DNA of 64,000 bases from Bryobacteraceae bacterium. Its GTDB lineage: Bacteria > Acidobacteriota > Terriglobia > Bryobacterales > Bryobacteraceae. The position numbers were made by a program, and so were the translations under genes. Shown here in pieces: positions 1-8,529 of this stretch. A model generated the notes under the pieces. It did not search any database, was not told the DNA's origin, and saw nothing but the letters and a program-made list of their open reading frames with translations. The first letter of the stretch is position 1. Each line of letters opens with the position of its first letter. The stretch spans positions 620,001-684,000 of the forward strand of contig JAWKHH010000003.1 of assembly GCA_041394945.1 (NCBI GenBank), in the 5' to 3' direction.

Positions 1-912
1 GCGACGGGGCTTGGAGTGGAGGCCGATCCGATCGCGGCGCAGTCCGGCGTTACGACGTGGGTGGACGCAGGGAGCTTCGGCTACGACCAAGCGCCCGGCT
101 TTCGCCGCTTCGTTGTGGATCCGGCGCAGGCGCGCATCTACGGGTTCATCTATCTCTATCCGAGCAGCCGGAACCCGGATATCGACGTGATCAAATACGT
201 CCGCTCCGGGCTCGACCGCACGGCAAAGGCGGTGCTCGACAACCGGGATATTCTGCTGGGCGTGAAGTTCCAGGTGGGGTCCAACATGAACGGCCGCTAC
301 AGCCTGGAGATGCTGAAAGCGGCGCGCGAGCTTTGCGACAAGCACAAGCTCCCGTTGATGGCGCACATCAGCTTCGCGCCGCCGCAGACGACGGAGGTGA
401 TGGACCTGATGCGCGCCGGCGACGTGGTGACCCATGCCTACAACGGACATTCGCTCGGGATCGTGGACGAAGCGGGGAAGCTGCGGCCCGGCGTTCGCGA
501 GGCGCGGGCGCGGGGCGTGATTTTCGATCTTGGGCACGGCCTGGGGAGTTTCAATTTCGCGGCGGCGCGGAAGGCGCTGGACGCGGGTTTCGTGGTGGAC
601 ACGATATCGACCGACATCTACAACCTGAACGTGAACGGCCCGGTGTTCGACATGCCGACGACGATGTCGAAGATGCTGCATCTGGGGATGGATTTCGATG
701 AAGTCCTGCTCCGTTCGACGGCGAATCCGGCCCGCGTGGTGAACCGGGTGGACGGGATGGGCAAGCTCCAGATCGGCGGCCCGGCGGACGTGGCGATGCT
801 GAAGATCGAGGACGGGGAGTTCCGGCTGATCGATTCGCAGCGGAACACGGTGATGGCGAAACAGCGGATCGTTTGCCGGGGAACGGTGTGCCGGGGGCGG
901 CTGATGGCGTGA
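1..912 (+). CDS. Amidohydrolase family metallo-enzyme, 3' part (5' end outside window)
   Basis: The reading frame is open from base 1, so the gene is cut by the left edge; a GTG at 16 is in frame but lies inside the protein. About 300 residues remain. Visible metal-site features of the amidohydrolase TIM barrel are LMAHIS, VVTHAYNGH, DLGHG and STDIYN, in that order, followed by the usual closing strand (GGPADVAML). The family includes dihydroorotase-like and deacetylase-like enzymes acting on cyclic amides or N-acyl groups. The missing N-terminus would hold the first HxH motif. Substrate cannot be told. The next gene starts 20 bases downstream on the same strand. Confidence 0.75.
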   Translation, partial: ATGLGVEADPIAAQSGVTTWVDAGSFGYDQAPGFRRFVVDPAQARIYGFIYLYPSSRNPDIDVIKYVRSGLDRTAKAVLDNRDILLGVKFQVGSNMNGRYSLEMLKAARELCDKHKLPLMAHISFAPPQTTEVMDLMRAGDVVTHAYNGHSLGIVDEAGKLRPGVREARARGVIFDLGHGLGSFNFAAARKALDAGFVVDTISTDIYNLNVNGPVFDMPTTMSKMLHLGMDFDEVLLRSTANPARVVNRVDGMGKLQIGGPADVAMLKIEDGEFRLIDSQRNTVMAKQRIVCRGTVCRGRLMA

Positions 913-931
913 GTAGTTGTACCCTGTAGGC

Positions 932-1762
932 ATGGTCCGGCCACGTTGCAGTGCGCGCGCGAGGGCGTGGCTGGCGGTGTGCGCCGCGTTGTTGATCGGG
1001 GCGGCGATCGCTTCCGCGCAGCGGGCGGGCAACGTTTGGGCGCGGTACGAGCACGAGATGCAGGACCCGGTGGACGACCCGCCGGACGCAGACCATAAGG
1101 GCGAGTTCGTGCTTGGGCGGCTGCGGTACCGTTCAGCGATGGACGGCCGGCGACGCTTCGGCGGGTACTCGCGCTGGGGCATCGACGCCAACAAGGGCGA
1201 CCGTACGTTTCTGGCGATCATCCGGCGGCTGACGCGCATCGACATCCGGCCCATCGAGCAGATCGTCGATATCGACAGCGAGGACATGTTCGAGATTCCG
1301 TTCCTGATCGCGATCTCCGTCGGCGACTGGGACATCTCCCCGGAGCAGGGCGCGCGGCTGCGGAAGTACTTCGACCGCGGCGGATTCCTCATGGTGGACG
1401 ACTTCCACAACGATCGCGAGTGGGCGAACTTCATGGCCGGCATCCGGCAGATCTACCCGGACGCGCAACCCGACGAGCTCGACGACACGGACCCCGCATT
1501 TCATACCATCTTCGATCTCAAAGAACGGATCCGGGCGCCGGGAGCCAATGTGGTGCACGGAGACGGCATCGAGCGCGGCGGCGTTGTTCCGCACTGGCGC
1601 GCGCTACGCGACCGGCGTGGGCGGATGATCGTGGCGATGTCGTTCAACCAGGATGTGGGCGATGGGTGGGAGTTCGCCGATCACCCGGACTATCCGGAGA
1701 AGTACGGATCGATGGCGATGCGGCTGGGGATGAACTACGTCATATACGCGATGACGCACTGA
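932..1762 (+). CDS. DUF4159 domain exported protein
   Basis: 276 residues from the ATG at 932; a TTG at 917 would add five residues. The N-terminus has a basic start and a hydrophobic stretch ending in ASAQ, a normal signal peptide. The body (FVLGRLRYRSAM, GFLMVDDFHND, PDYPEKYGSMAMRLGMNYVIYAM) matches the DUF4159 pattern as I know it. The fold is thought to resemble glutamine-amidotransferase-like domains, and the biochemical role is unknown. Its last 23 bases overlap the 3' end of the convergent mechanosensitive channel gene. Confidence 0.7.
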   Translation: MVRPRCSARARAWLAVCAALLIGAAIASAQRAGNVWARYEHEMQDPVDDPPDADHKGEFVLGRLRYRSAMDGRRRFGGYSRWGIDANKGDRTFLAIIRRLTRIDIRPIEQIVDIDSEDMFEIPFLIAISVGDWDISPEQGARLRKYFDRGGFLMVDDFHNDREWANFMAGIRQIYPDAQPDELDDTDPAFHTIFDLKERIRAPGANVVHGDGIERGGVVPHWRALRDRRGRMIVAMSFNQDVGDGWEFADHPDYPEKYGSMAMRLGMNYVIYAMTH

Positions 1763-2555
1763 CGGGCGCAGCCGGGGCGGGGAGCAGGCCGCGGCGGAGA
1801 AATTCGCGCTTGGCGCGGAGCGTGATGTCGCTCTGCATGGCGGGCTCGAAGCGGTGGTCGTAAACGTAGGCCTTCACGCGGACTCGCAAGTATGGGCGCT
1901 GATCGAGGACATCGGCAACGAGCACGACGACAGGCTTGGCGACGTACAGGTAGGGGCAGGTGTAGGCGGCCTCGTAACCGACTTCCTGGGCGATGTCGGG
2001 GTCGGCGGAATGGGGCAGGAACAGATCCGTGACCACCTGGCAATCCGGGACGCCGGAGTTGGCGTTGAACACCTGCATCGAAAGGATGTCGGCGTTGGGG
2101 ATGGTGACGCGGGTGTCGTCGGGGGTGGTGAGCTTGCTCGACCGGAGGCCGATGTGATCGATTTCGCCGTAGGCGTCGCCGATCTTGACGCGGTCGCCGA
2201 GCTGATAGGGACGGTCCGTGAGGATGACCAGTCCGCCGACGAGGTTCTTGATGAGATCCTGAGCGCCGAGTCCGATGGCGATGGCGGCGGAGCCGACGGC
2301 GGCGAGGAACGTTTCGCGAGTGGGGGCGATGAGATCGAAGCAGATGAGCAGCGCCGCAAACCAGACGACGATGCGGAGAATGGGCTCGGTCCACTTGATG
2401 AGGAACCGTGCGCGCGGAGTGCGCGAGCTTGCCGATTCGAGGATCGTGCGGAGGTAGCGCAGCAGCAGCCAGGTGAGCCCGAGGACCGCGATCACGGAGA
2501 GAATCCGCGATAGCGTGAAGAACTCGAACAGATCCAACTGCCCGACAGCAGGCAT
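1740..2555 (-). CDS. Small mechanosensitive ion channel (MscS family)
   Basis: 271 residues. Two or three hydrophobic helices occupy about residues 8-95. The pore-helix region GSAAIAIGLGAQDLIKNLVGG is typical of MscS TM3, and the beta domain follows (LGDRVKIGDAYGEIDHIGLRSSKL, TIPNADI). The protein is a minimal MscS-like channel of the inner membrane that would open on hypo-osmotic stretch. It is the last gene of a minus-strand run, starting 4 bases after the cupin stop. It converges on and overlaps the DUF4159 gene by 23 bases. Confidence 0.88.
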   Translation of the reverse strand: MPAVGQLDLFEFFTLSRILSVIAVLGLTWLLLRYLRTILESASSRTPRARFLIKWTEPILRIVVWFAALLICFDLIAPTRETFLAAVGSAAIAIGLGAQDLIKNLVGGLVILTDRPYQLGDRVKIGDAYGEIDHIGLRSSKLTTPDDTRVTIPNADILSMQVFNANSGVPDCQVVTDLFLPHSADPDIAQEVGYEAAYTCPYLYVAKPVVVLVADVLDQRPYLRVRVKAYVYDHRFEPAMQSDITLRAKREFLRRGLLPAPAAPVSASSRI

Positions 2556-2559
2556 CAGC

Positions 2560-2910
2560 TCACTCCTGGTAGTGGATCTCGAACGGCTTGTTGGTGATGA
2601 ACAGCACCGTGACGTCGGTTTCGGCAGTGGCGCCGTGCTCCATCACCGGCCCCTCGGGGAACCAGACGAAGTGTCCAGGCCCGAACGTGCCCTCGTGGGT
2701 GACGAGGGCGCCTTCCAACACGTACATGCCGTGGGCGCAGGGATGAGTGTGGCGGCTGTTGATGACGCCGGCCGGATACCGGACGAGCCGGATTTCCATG
2801 CCGGTGTCGGGGTCGGTGACGAGATTCTTGCGGTAGAGGGTGCGGCCCAGGTGCTCGTTGAAGCGTTCTTCCCAGGGCAGGGCGGCGGTATCGATGGCGG
2901 TGATCGTCAT
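2560..2910 (-). CDS. Single-domain cupin protein
   Basis: 116 residues, one small beta barrel. Cupin motif 1 is visible as RHTHPCAHGMYVLEG (metal ligands likely His54, His56, His60 and Glu67). Motif 2 is weaker (PGHFVWFPEGPVMEHG, with His92 as probable ligand). Such proteins are metal dioxygenases, isomerases or sugar/acid binders; nothing here picks one. The ATG overlaps the stop of the upstream amidohydrolase in an ATGA, so the two are probably translationally coupled and may act on the same compound. Confidence 0.8.
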   Translation of the reverse strand: MTITAIDTAALPWEERFNEHLGRTLYRKNLVTDPDTGMEIRLVRYPAGVINSRHTHPCAHGMYVLEGALVTHEGTFGPGHFVWFPEGPVMEHGATAETDVTVLFITNKPFEIHYQE

Positions 2911-3974
2911 TTGGGGAGCTTGTCGGCAAGGCCGGGGATGAGCCGCGCGGCGTTTCCGGAGTAGACCTTCTTCAGGACAATGTCGGGAAGATCGAGGCCG
3001 TACATCTGCCAGAAGGCGTGTCGGCGGCGATAGTAGTCGAAGTACTCGTCGGCGGTTTCGAGGACGCGGAAATAGGTGTGGTACTCGACGGGATTGTAGC
3101 TGTCCTTGCCGAACAGAATCCGGTTCTGATAACGAATGAAGAAGCGGTGGGCGAAGCGCGGCTGGCGGCCGAGTTCGGCGAGTACGGCGCCAATCTCGGT
3201 ATACATGTTCGGCATCTCCTCTAGCAGACGGCCCAGTTCAGCCAGGTTGTTGCCGTACCAGCCGAGGTGGGCATTGATGAAATTGGTGCCCTTGTGCTTG
3301 CGGAAGACGTTATGCTGCTCACCGATGATCTTCTCCCAGGGCGGGTACTTCTCGGCGGGCCGGATGCGACCGGGCATCTCTTTCAACTCGAGCCAGCGCT
3401 CGTTGTTCTTGTCGTGCGGCTGCCAGAAGGGCGCGGGATCGGCAGTGTGGATCAGGACGGGAATCTTGAGGCGGCCGCAGGCGCTCCAGACGGGATCGAG
3501 GCGGGGGTCGTCGACGTGGATACGCTTTCCCTTGGAGTCCTTGACGTCCATACCGAGGTTCTTGTAGATCTTGAGGCCGGCGGCGCCGTTGGCGACATCC
3601 AGTTCGAGCGCCTTGACGCTCCGGGCGCTCCAGGACGGGTCATCGATATTGGTGTAATCGAGGTTGGCGAAAACGACGAAGCGCTTGGGGGCTTTCGCTC
3701 GCAGGGCATCGACGGTTTGCTTCAGCCGGTCTCCACTGCGGCCGTCGAGGTTCACCATCACGGCCATGTTGAGGTCGTCCATCTCTTTGAGCAACTGGTC
3801 GATCCTGTTGGGGGCAATCATGCCGCGGGGATGGCCGTGTACGTCGACGAGCGGGAACCGCGCCCTCGTCACCTTGTGTTCCGGCACAACCAGTGTCGAC
3901 TTCGGCCGGTAGTCCTCGAACGAGACTCCCTGGGCCGCGAGCAGAATCGGGAACAGACCGAGTAGGCAGCGCAT
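2907..3974 (-). CDS. Exported amidohydrolase (Amidohydro_2 / ACMSD-like TIM barrel)
   Basis: 355 residues. A short signal peptide (MRCLLGLFPILLAAQG) precedes the barrel. Metal-site features are VDVHGHPRG (His46, His48), PVLIHTADP, NAHLGWYG and LFGKDSY. This is the arrangement of the Amidohydro_2 family, which includes decarboxylases and lactonases of aromatic acids. Exported members of this type are frequent in Solibacter-like genomes. It starts 4 bases after the acyltransferase stop and overlaps the cupin by 4 bases. The substrate is unknown. Confidence 0.82.
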   Translation of the reverse strand: MRCLLGLFPILLAAQGVSFEDYRPKSTLVVPEHKVTRARFPLVDVHGHPRGMIAPNRIDQLLKEMDDLNMAVMVNLDGRSGDRLKQTVDALRAKAPKRFVVFANLDYTNIDDPSWSARSVKALELDVANGAAGLKIYKNLGMDVKDSKGKRIHVDDPRLDPVWSACGRLKIPVLIHTADPAPFWQPHDKNNERWLELKEMPGRIRPAEKYPPWEKIIGEQHNVFRKHKGTNFINAHLGWYGNNLAELGRLLEEMPNMYTEIGAVLAELGRQPRFAHRFFIRYQNRILFGKDSYNPVEYHTYFRVLETADEYFDYYRRRHAFWQMYGLDLPDIVLKKVYSGNAARLIPGLADKLPK

Positions 3975-3978
3975 GGAC

Positions 3979-4731
3979 TTAACGAGTATACATATTTTCG
4001 CAAGGATTGCCGTGCGGCGTACCCGCCTCCAGCAACCGCTTCACGGATTCGCGAAGCTCTTCGGTGAAAGCATCCGGGTCGGTTCGCTGCCGTCCGGCCG
4101 TGGCAATCACGTCGCCGGCGATGAGCCGTACGGTCCCTGGGCGCAGCAAGAGCGCCCTCCGGGGCATGACAGCCGCCGTGCCTTCGATGGCCAGCGGGAC
4201 CACCGGGACGCCCGTGTGCAGCGCGAGGTGGGCGGCGCCGGGTTTGAACGGCTGGAGTTGGCCGGATCCGCGCGTACCTTCCGCGAAGACAAGCACCGAG
4301 GCAGCCCGTTTCCGGAGGAGTTTCGCGGCCTCGGCGAGGGAGCGGGCGGCGCCGCGGGTATCCTCGCGCGGGACCGCGATGTGACAGCCCCAGCGGAGGT
4401 GATCGCCGACGATGGGAATGCTCATGAGCGATTCCTTGGCGAGGAAACGGAACGGAAACGGAAGCCAGCCGGCCATCAGCGGCGTGTCGGCGAGGCTGAG
4501 GTGGTTCGACACGAAGATGTAAATACCGGCAGGATTGAGCTTGTCAAATCCCTCCGCGCGTACTTCGATCGCGGCGGTACGCAACAGCAGGCGGGACCAG
4601 AAGCGCGCGACGAAATGGTGACGGAGCGGACCGGCCCGGAAGAGCCGAAGAATGGCTCCGTTCAGCCAGAAAGACAGAAAACAGAACGCTGAGAAAGGCG
4701 GGGTGATGACGTAGGTGCGAAGCCAGTTCAC
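3979..4731 (-). CDS. 1-acyl-glycerol-3-phosphate acyltransferase family (PlsC-like)
   Basis: 250 residues. An N-terminal hydrophobic anchor lies at about residues 10-30. The catalytic motif NHLSLAD (His77, Asp82) fits NHx4D, and motif III FAEGTRG is at about 149-155. Motif IV is VPVVPLAIEGT. The enzyme would transfer an acyl chain to lysophosphatidate or a related lysolipid at the inner membrane. A second PlsC-like gene lies at 58137-58880, so the two may differ in acceptor. It sits 17 bases after the small tudor-like gene and 4 bases before the amidohydrolase. Confidence 0.85.
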   Translation of the reverse strand: MNWLRTYVITPPFSAFCFLSFWLNGAILRLFRAGPLRHHFVARFWSRLLLRTAAIEVRAEGFDKLNPAGIYIFVSNHLSLADTPLMAGWLPFPFRFLAKESLMSIPIVGDHLRWGCHIAVPREDTRGAARSLAEAAKLLRKRAASVLVFAEGTRGSGQLQPFKPGAAHLALHTGVPVVPLAIEGTAAVMPRRALLLRPGTVRLIAGDVIATAGRQRTDPDAFTEELRESVKRLLEAGTPHGNPCENMYTR

Positions 4732-4748
4732 CGAACCTCGCGCAACGG

Positions 4749-4976
4749 TCAGGCCGTGGCCGCCGCTTTCTTGCGGGACGCACGTTTCTTTTCAGCGGGA
4801 GGCTGACGGTCGCTCTTCTTGAGGTTTGGCACCACGATCGAAGCTACGAATTTCTTTTCACCGTGATCGTCGAACTTGATCACGACGTGCTCCTCGTTGC
4901 AGGAGAGTACGGTTCCCAGACCGAACTTTCCGTGTTCGACTTGAGCTCCAGTGGGGAAGGCGGGCTTGCTTGCCAT
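4749..4976 (-). CDS. Small protein resembling the UvrD/PcrA C-terminal tudor-like domain, with a basic tail
   Basis: 75 residues. Residues 6-50 (GAQVEHGKFGLGTVL...VVIKFDDHGEKKFV) look like the small beta-barrel at the C-terminus of PcrA/UvrD helicases, which binds RNA polymerase. The family pattern is 'V.H.KFG.GTV...F...G.K'. Residues 53-75 are Lys/Arg/Ala-rich (KKSDRQPPAEKKRASRKKAAATA), suggesting nucleic-acid contact. No helicase gene is adjacent; the acyltransferase follows. The ATG at 4976 begins MASKPAFPTG. Function is unknown, and a CarD/KOW-like reading is also possible. Confidence 0.7.
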   Translation of the reverse strand: MASKPAFPTGAQVEHGKFGLGTVLSCNEEHVVIKFDDHGEKKFVASIVVPNLKKSDRQPPAEKKRASRKKAAATA

Positions 4977-5060
4977 GATAATACCGGTATCTGTATCATA
5001 GCATAAGGGTTTCGAGTCTGTCCGATTCGGCCCTCACGCAGTGTGAGATAGGGTGGGAAT

Positions 5061-5138
5061 TGGCGTCCCCAGCGGGATTCGAACCCGCGTTATCGCCGTG
5101 AAAGGGCGGTGTCCTAGGCCGGGCTAGACGATGGGGAC
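5061..5138 (-). tRNA. tRNA-Glu (anticodon TTC)
   Basis: On the minus strand the sequence starts GTCCCCATCGTCTAG and ends CTGGGGACGCCA. The acceptor arm pairs GTCCCCA with TGGGGAC. The anticodon stem-loop CGCCC-TTTCA-GGGCG type centres on TTC, and the T-loop is GTTCGAATC. A genomically encoded CCA is present. The D-arm TCTAGCCCGGCCTAGGA is typical of bacterial tRNA-Glu. Confidence 0.97.
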
Positions 5139-5175
5139 GGCTGATCGCGCGAAGCCAGCGCTTGCGCGGTACTGA

Positions 5176-5496
5176 CTAGAGGGTCTTGAGATAGGCGATC
5201 AGATCGTCTTTCTCGTTCTTCTCGAGCATTTCTTCGTAGGGTGGCATACCGTTTCCGCCCTGGTCGACCTTCTTGCGGACGCTCTCTTCGGTGACCTTGG
5301 TCTTGCCGTCGGCGAGCGTCGACTTCTTAAAGAGCCCCTTGAGGCCGGGCCCCATCTTCTTCTCGTCGCTGTCGGCGGCATGACACACGCCGCACTGTTC
5401 GAAAACCTCTTTCCCCTTGGCGGCATCGGCGCCATGCGCCATGGAGGCCAACAGGAAAACACCAGCGACAGGTCCGAGCAGAGATTTCATATTCAT
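5176..5496 (-). CDS. Periplasmic c-type cytochrome, single heme
   Basis: 106 residues with a signal peptide (residues 1-24, cleavage after AHGA). The heme-binding motif CGVCH is at 35-39. The likely axial methionine is Met84 in GNGMPPY, and the C-terminal helix is KDDLIAYLKTL. This is the layout of class I cytochrome c (cytochrome c2/c555-like), a small soluble electron carrier. It is monocistronic, between tRNA-Glu and the divergent lipA gene. The start could be the first or second ATG (MNMK). Confidence 0.9.
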   Translation of the reverse strand: MNMKSLLGPVAGVFLLASMAHGADAAKGKEVFEQCGVCHAADSDEKKMGPGLKGLFKKSTLADGKTKVTEESVRKKVDQGGNGMPPYEEMLEKNEKDDLIAYLKTL

Positions 5497-5609
5497 GATG
5501 AAGAAGACGAGCCTCCCAGAGCTTCAGTATACAACGAAGTTGCGGCCGGACGACGATTTGGAACCGTTTTGCGGTCCGTGGGCCGCCGGCACAGTTACGA
5601 TAGTAGCAG

Positions 5610-6497
5610 GTGCTCGTCTCCATTCAACATTCCCTATCGGGTGAGGCTCCGCGCGGGCAGCGGCCGGCGTGGCTCCGAGCCCCCGCGCCGGCGGGCGACA
5701 ACCATCGTCAACTCAAAGAGTTGGTTACGCGGCTGGGGCTGCACACGGTTTGCGAGAGCGCCGCCTGTCCGAATGTGGGCGACTGCTGGAACCGGCGGAC
5801 AGCGACGTTCATGATCCTGGGCAACGTCTGCACGCGGCGGTGCGGGTTCTGCGCCGTCCAGAAGGGCGCACCGCTCCCGGTGGATTTCGACGAGCCGCGC
5901 CGGGTGGCCGAAGCGGTTGCCGCGATGGGGTTGGCCTACGCGGTGATCACGAGCGTGAATCGGGACGACCGCAAGGACGGCGGCGCGCTGCTGTTCGCGA
6001 TGACGATCCGGGCCATCCGCGAGCGCGTACCCGGCTGCAAGGTGGAAGTGCTGGTTCCCGATTTCCAGGGCTCCCACGAAGCCATGGAAATCGTGATGGC
6101 GGACCGGCCGGATTGCCTGAACCACAACACGGAGACCGTCCCGCGGCTCTACCGGCAAGTGCGCCTCGGGGCGCGGTACGAGCGGTCGCTCGAGATGCTC
6201 GCCTACGCCAAGAAGCTTGCGCCCGGCATTCCCACCAAGAGCGGGCTGATGCTGGGGCTCGGGGAAACGGCCGACGAGGTGATCGAGGTGATGCGGGACC
6301 TGCGGACCTCCGGCGTGGATATCGTGACCCTTGGACAATACCTCCGGCCGACTCCGAAGCACCTGCCCGTGATCCGCTATGTCCCGCCGGAAGAGTTCGC
6401 CTCTCTCCGGGAAGAGGGGCGCCGGATGGGCTTCCCGCACGTCGAATCCGGACCGCTTGTTCGCAGTTCGTTCCACGCCGAAGACGCCTTGGCCTGA
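5610..6497 (+). CDS. lipA: Lipoyl synthase
   Basis: 295 residues from a GTG start. This radical SAM enzyme inserts two sulfurs into octanoyl groups bound to the E2 or GcvH lipoyl domain. Both iron-sulfur cluster motifs are intact: the auxiliary cluster C48x4C53x5C59 (CESAACPNVGDC) and the SAM cluster C74xxxC78xxC81 (CTRRCGFC). The C-terminal RSSFHAE provides the serine ligand typical of LipA. The next gene starts 4 bases after the stop, so they are probably co-transcribed. No lipB is visible in the window. Confidence 0.96.
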   Translation: MLVSIQHSLSGEAPRGQRPAWLRAPAPAGDNHRQLKELVTRLGLHTVCESAACPNVGDCWNRRTATFMILGNVCTRRCGFCAVQKGAPLPVDFDEPRRVAEAVAAMGLAYAVITSVNRDDRKDGGALLFAMTIRAIRERVPGCKVEVLVPDFQGSHEAMEIVMADRPDCLNHNTETVPRLYRQVRLGARYERSLEMLAYAKKLAPGIPTKSGLMLGLGETADEVIEVMRDLRTSGVDIVTLGQYLRPTPKHLPVIRYVPPEEFASLREEGRRMGFPHVESGPLVRSSFHAEDALA

Positions 6498-6501
6498 GCC
6501 C

Positions 6502-7380
6502 GTGCACCGCATTCAACTGCCGTTTCACTACGAGCTGAACCACGCCTACGTCCACCTGGTTCCCTGGGAGGACGGCTGGATCCTCGTGGACACGGGATTC
6601 GGGAGCGATACTTCCTGGCGTGCGCTTTGCGCGGCTCTGGCGGAAAGGGGCATCGGCTGGCGCGAGATCCACACGGTCGTCCTTACTCACGGACATCCAG
6701 ATCACATGGGGAACGCGCCGCGCGTGGTGGCCGAATCCGGCGCGCGTCTTTGGTTTCATCCAAGGGAAGCGGAGTATCTGCGGCGGCTGTCGAGTCCACC
6801 GCGGCCGAATGCGGACCTGATTCGTTGGGGCTCGCCGCGCGACATGGTGGATCGGGTGGCCGAAGCCGCGCGCGACACCGGACAGTATTTCCGGCCGCTG
6901 GTTCCCGATGTTCCGATCGACGACGGAATGAGGGTGGGTCCTTTTACGGCGGTTTGGACGCCGGGCCACGCGAGCGGCCATTTGTGTTTGTGGGACCCGA
7001 CCGAGCGCGTATTAATCGCCGGCGACCACGTGCTGCCGCGGATCACTCCGCACGTCGCCTGGGTGGAGGGCGAAGACGCGCTAGGCAATTTCCTCGCCTC
7101 CCTCGAACGCGTGAGCAAGCTTCCGGCTGCCTCCGTACTGCCATCGCACGGCGACCCTTTCGCCGATCTGGCGGGGCGCTGCCGCGAGATCGCGGCGCAC
7201 CACGCTGAGCGATGCAGCGAGATCCGAGGTCACTTCGAAGGCGGCGCGCGGACACCTCACGAACTGGCGCAGCTCATGTGGCGACGGGAAGGATCTTCGC
7301 TTTCGCCGTTCCAATACCTGTTCGCGATGTACGAGGTGGCGGCGCACCTCGCGCACATGGGGCTTCCGTGTGAGGGCTAG
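6502..7380 (+). CDS. Metallo-beta-lactamase-fold hydrolase
   Basis: 292 residues from GTG 6502. An upstream in-frame start inside lipA is less likely because homology to the fold begins only at HRIQLPF. The metal motif is THGHPDHMG (His63, His65, Asp67, His68), followed by PGHASGHLCLW, AGDHVL and LPSHGDP. This is the full glyoxalase-II/MBL ligand set. A helical C-terminal region (residues 215-290) resembles the extra domain found in LACTB2-like and flavin-free MBL enzymes. It follows lipA by 4 bases. Its stop shares a CTAG with the convergent glycosyltransferase stop. Confidence 0.85.
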   Translation: MHRIQLPFHYELNHAYVHLVPWEDGWILVDTGFGSDTSWRALCAALAERGIGWREIHTVVLTHGHPDHMGNAPRVVAESGARLWFHPREAEYLRRLSSPPRPNADLIRWGSPRDMVDRVAEAARDTGQYFRPLVPDVPIDDGMRVGPFTAVWTPGHASGHLCLWDPTERVLIAGDHVLPRITPHVAWVEGEDALGNFLASLERVSKLPAASVLPSHGDPFADLAGRCREIAAHHAERCSEIRGHFEGGARTPHELAQLMWRREGSSLSPFQYLFAMYEVAAHLAHMGLPCEG

Positions 7381-8519
7381 CGCTTACGCGCGATCATACG
7401 CTCGTAAAAGGCGAGGTTCCGCGGCAGGATCGCCTTCATCGAGAAGCGCTCGCGGATCTTGCGCCGGCCGGCTTCGCCGATGCGCGCGGCGCGGGCCGGA
7501 TCCTCGAGGATCCCGATCAGCGCGGCTGAGATGCCGGGGGGATCGCCCGGATCGACGAGCATGCCGTCCACACCCGGTTCTATCAATTCCGGACCGCTGC
7601 CACGAGTCGAGTAGACGGTTGGGATGCCGCAGGTCATCGCTTCGAGCGGCGCGATGGCGAACGCCTCGGCAAACGACGGGAACACGGCCGCGCCGGCGCG
7701 CGAGAGCATCCGGAATAGCACCTCTCGCGTGACGTGGCCGTGGAAGTGGACCGAGTCCACGGCTTCGGGCGGGAGGAGGCTCCGCAGGTAGTCGACCATG
7801 CCGCGGCCATCGGGCGCGCGGCCGGCCTTGCCGAGAACGTGCAAAACGGCGTCCGGCACGGCGGCGCGAACGGCAGGCCAGGACCGCATGAGGGGAATCA
7901 CGCCCTTCTTCTCGACGAGCGTCCCGCTGAAGACGACGTCGTGCGTGCGTTCGGCGGCGGGCGGGAGTTCCGAGCCGGTTTCGACGGGATTGTAGATCAC
8001 CTGCTCCGGTCCACGCCAGAGGCCGAACAGGTCTCGGGTTTTCTCGGCCGTGTAGCGCGATACAGAGACATACGCGTCGGCGCGGAGGAGCGCGCGCTGC
8101 TCCAGGCGCGAGGTCAATGTCCAGGGCGGCTGCGCCATCTCGGCCGCGAAATAGCCTTGCGAACCATGCAGGCGCGACACCACCGGAACCGGCAGATCCG
8201 GCCATAGCGCGATCCAGCCTTCGTAGTCCGGCGCCTCGACGATATCGATCTCGCCGGCGCGCGCCCATCCGGCGACGAGTTTCCACAACTCCCGACGGGC
8301 GAGAATCCAACCACCGGGCCGTTGGGGTTCGCGCAGGCGCCAGACGTCGATGCCATCGGCTTGATGGCGGTCCGGCGCCGGGTAGGAGGGCTGATAGACT
8401 CCGGCGACGCGCACGTTGTGCCCGGCGCTGACCAACGCGCGGCCAAGCACCCGGGTCATGGTGCCGATGCCGCCATGCGGACCTGGCGGATAGTCCGAGC
8501 AGAGAAAGCAGATTCGCAT
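7377..8519 (-). CDS. Glycosyltransferase family 4 (GT-B fold)
   Basis: 380 residues. The N-terminal Rossmann domain opens with CFLCSDYPPGPHGGIGT, the acceptor-side glycine loop. The C-terminal donor domain shows VVFSGTLVEKKGV and the E-x7-E element Glu285...Glu293 in PSFAEAFAIAPLEAMTCG. This is a retaining nucleotide-sugar transferase, probably for a cell-surface glycan. The upstream TPR gene ends 10 bases before its start. The stop codon lies in a CTAG shared with the convergent metallo-hydrolase. Confidence 0.9.
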   Translation of the reverse strand: MRICFLCSDYPPGPHGGIGTMTRVLGRALVSAGHNVRVAGVYQPSYPAPDRHQADGIDVWRLREPQRPGGWILARRELWKLVAGWARAGEIDIVEAPDYEGWIALWPDLPVPVVSRLHGSQGYFAAEMAQPPWTLTSRLEQRALLRADAYVSVSRYTAEKTRDLFGLWRGPEQVIYNPVETGSELPPAAERTHDVVFSGTLVEKKGVIPLMRSWPAVRAAVPDAVLHVLGKAGRAPDGRGMVDYLRSLLPPEAVDSVHFHGHVTREVLFRMLSRAGAAVFPSFAEAFAIAPLEAMTCGIPTVYSTRGSGPELIEPGVDGMLVDPGDPPGISAALIGILEDPARAARIGEAGRRKIRERFSMKAILPRNLAFYERMIARKR

Positions 8520-8529
8520 GCGAGGTGTC

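Noticed and set aside
5634..6512. Open frame antisense to lipA
   Set aside because: lipA has both iron-sulfur motifs intact; the antisense product shows no recognisable feature.
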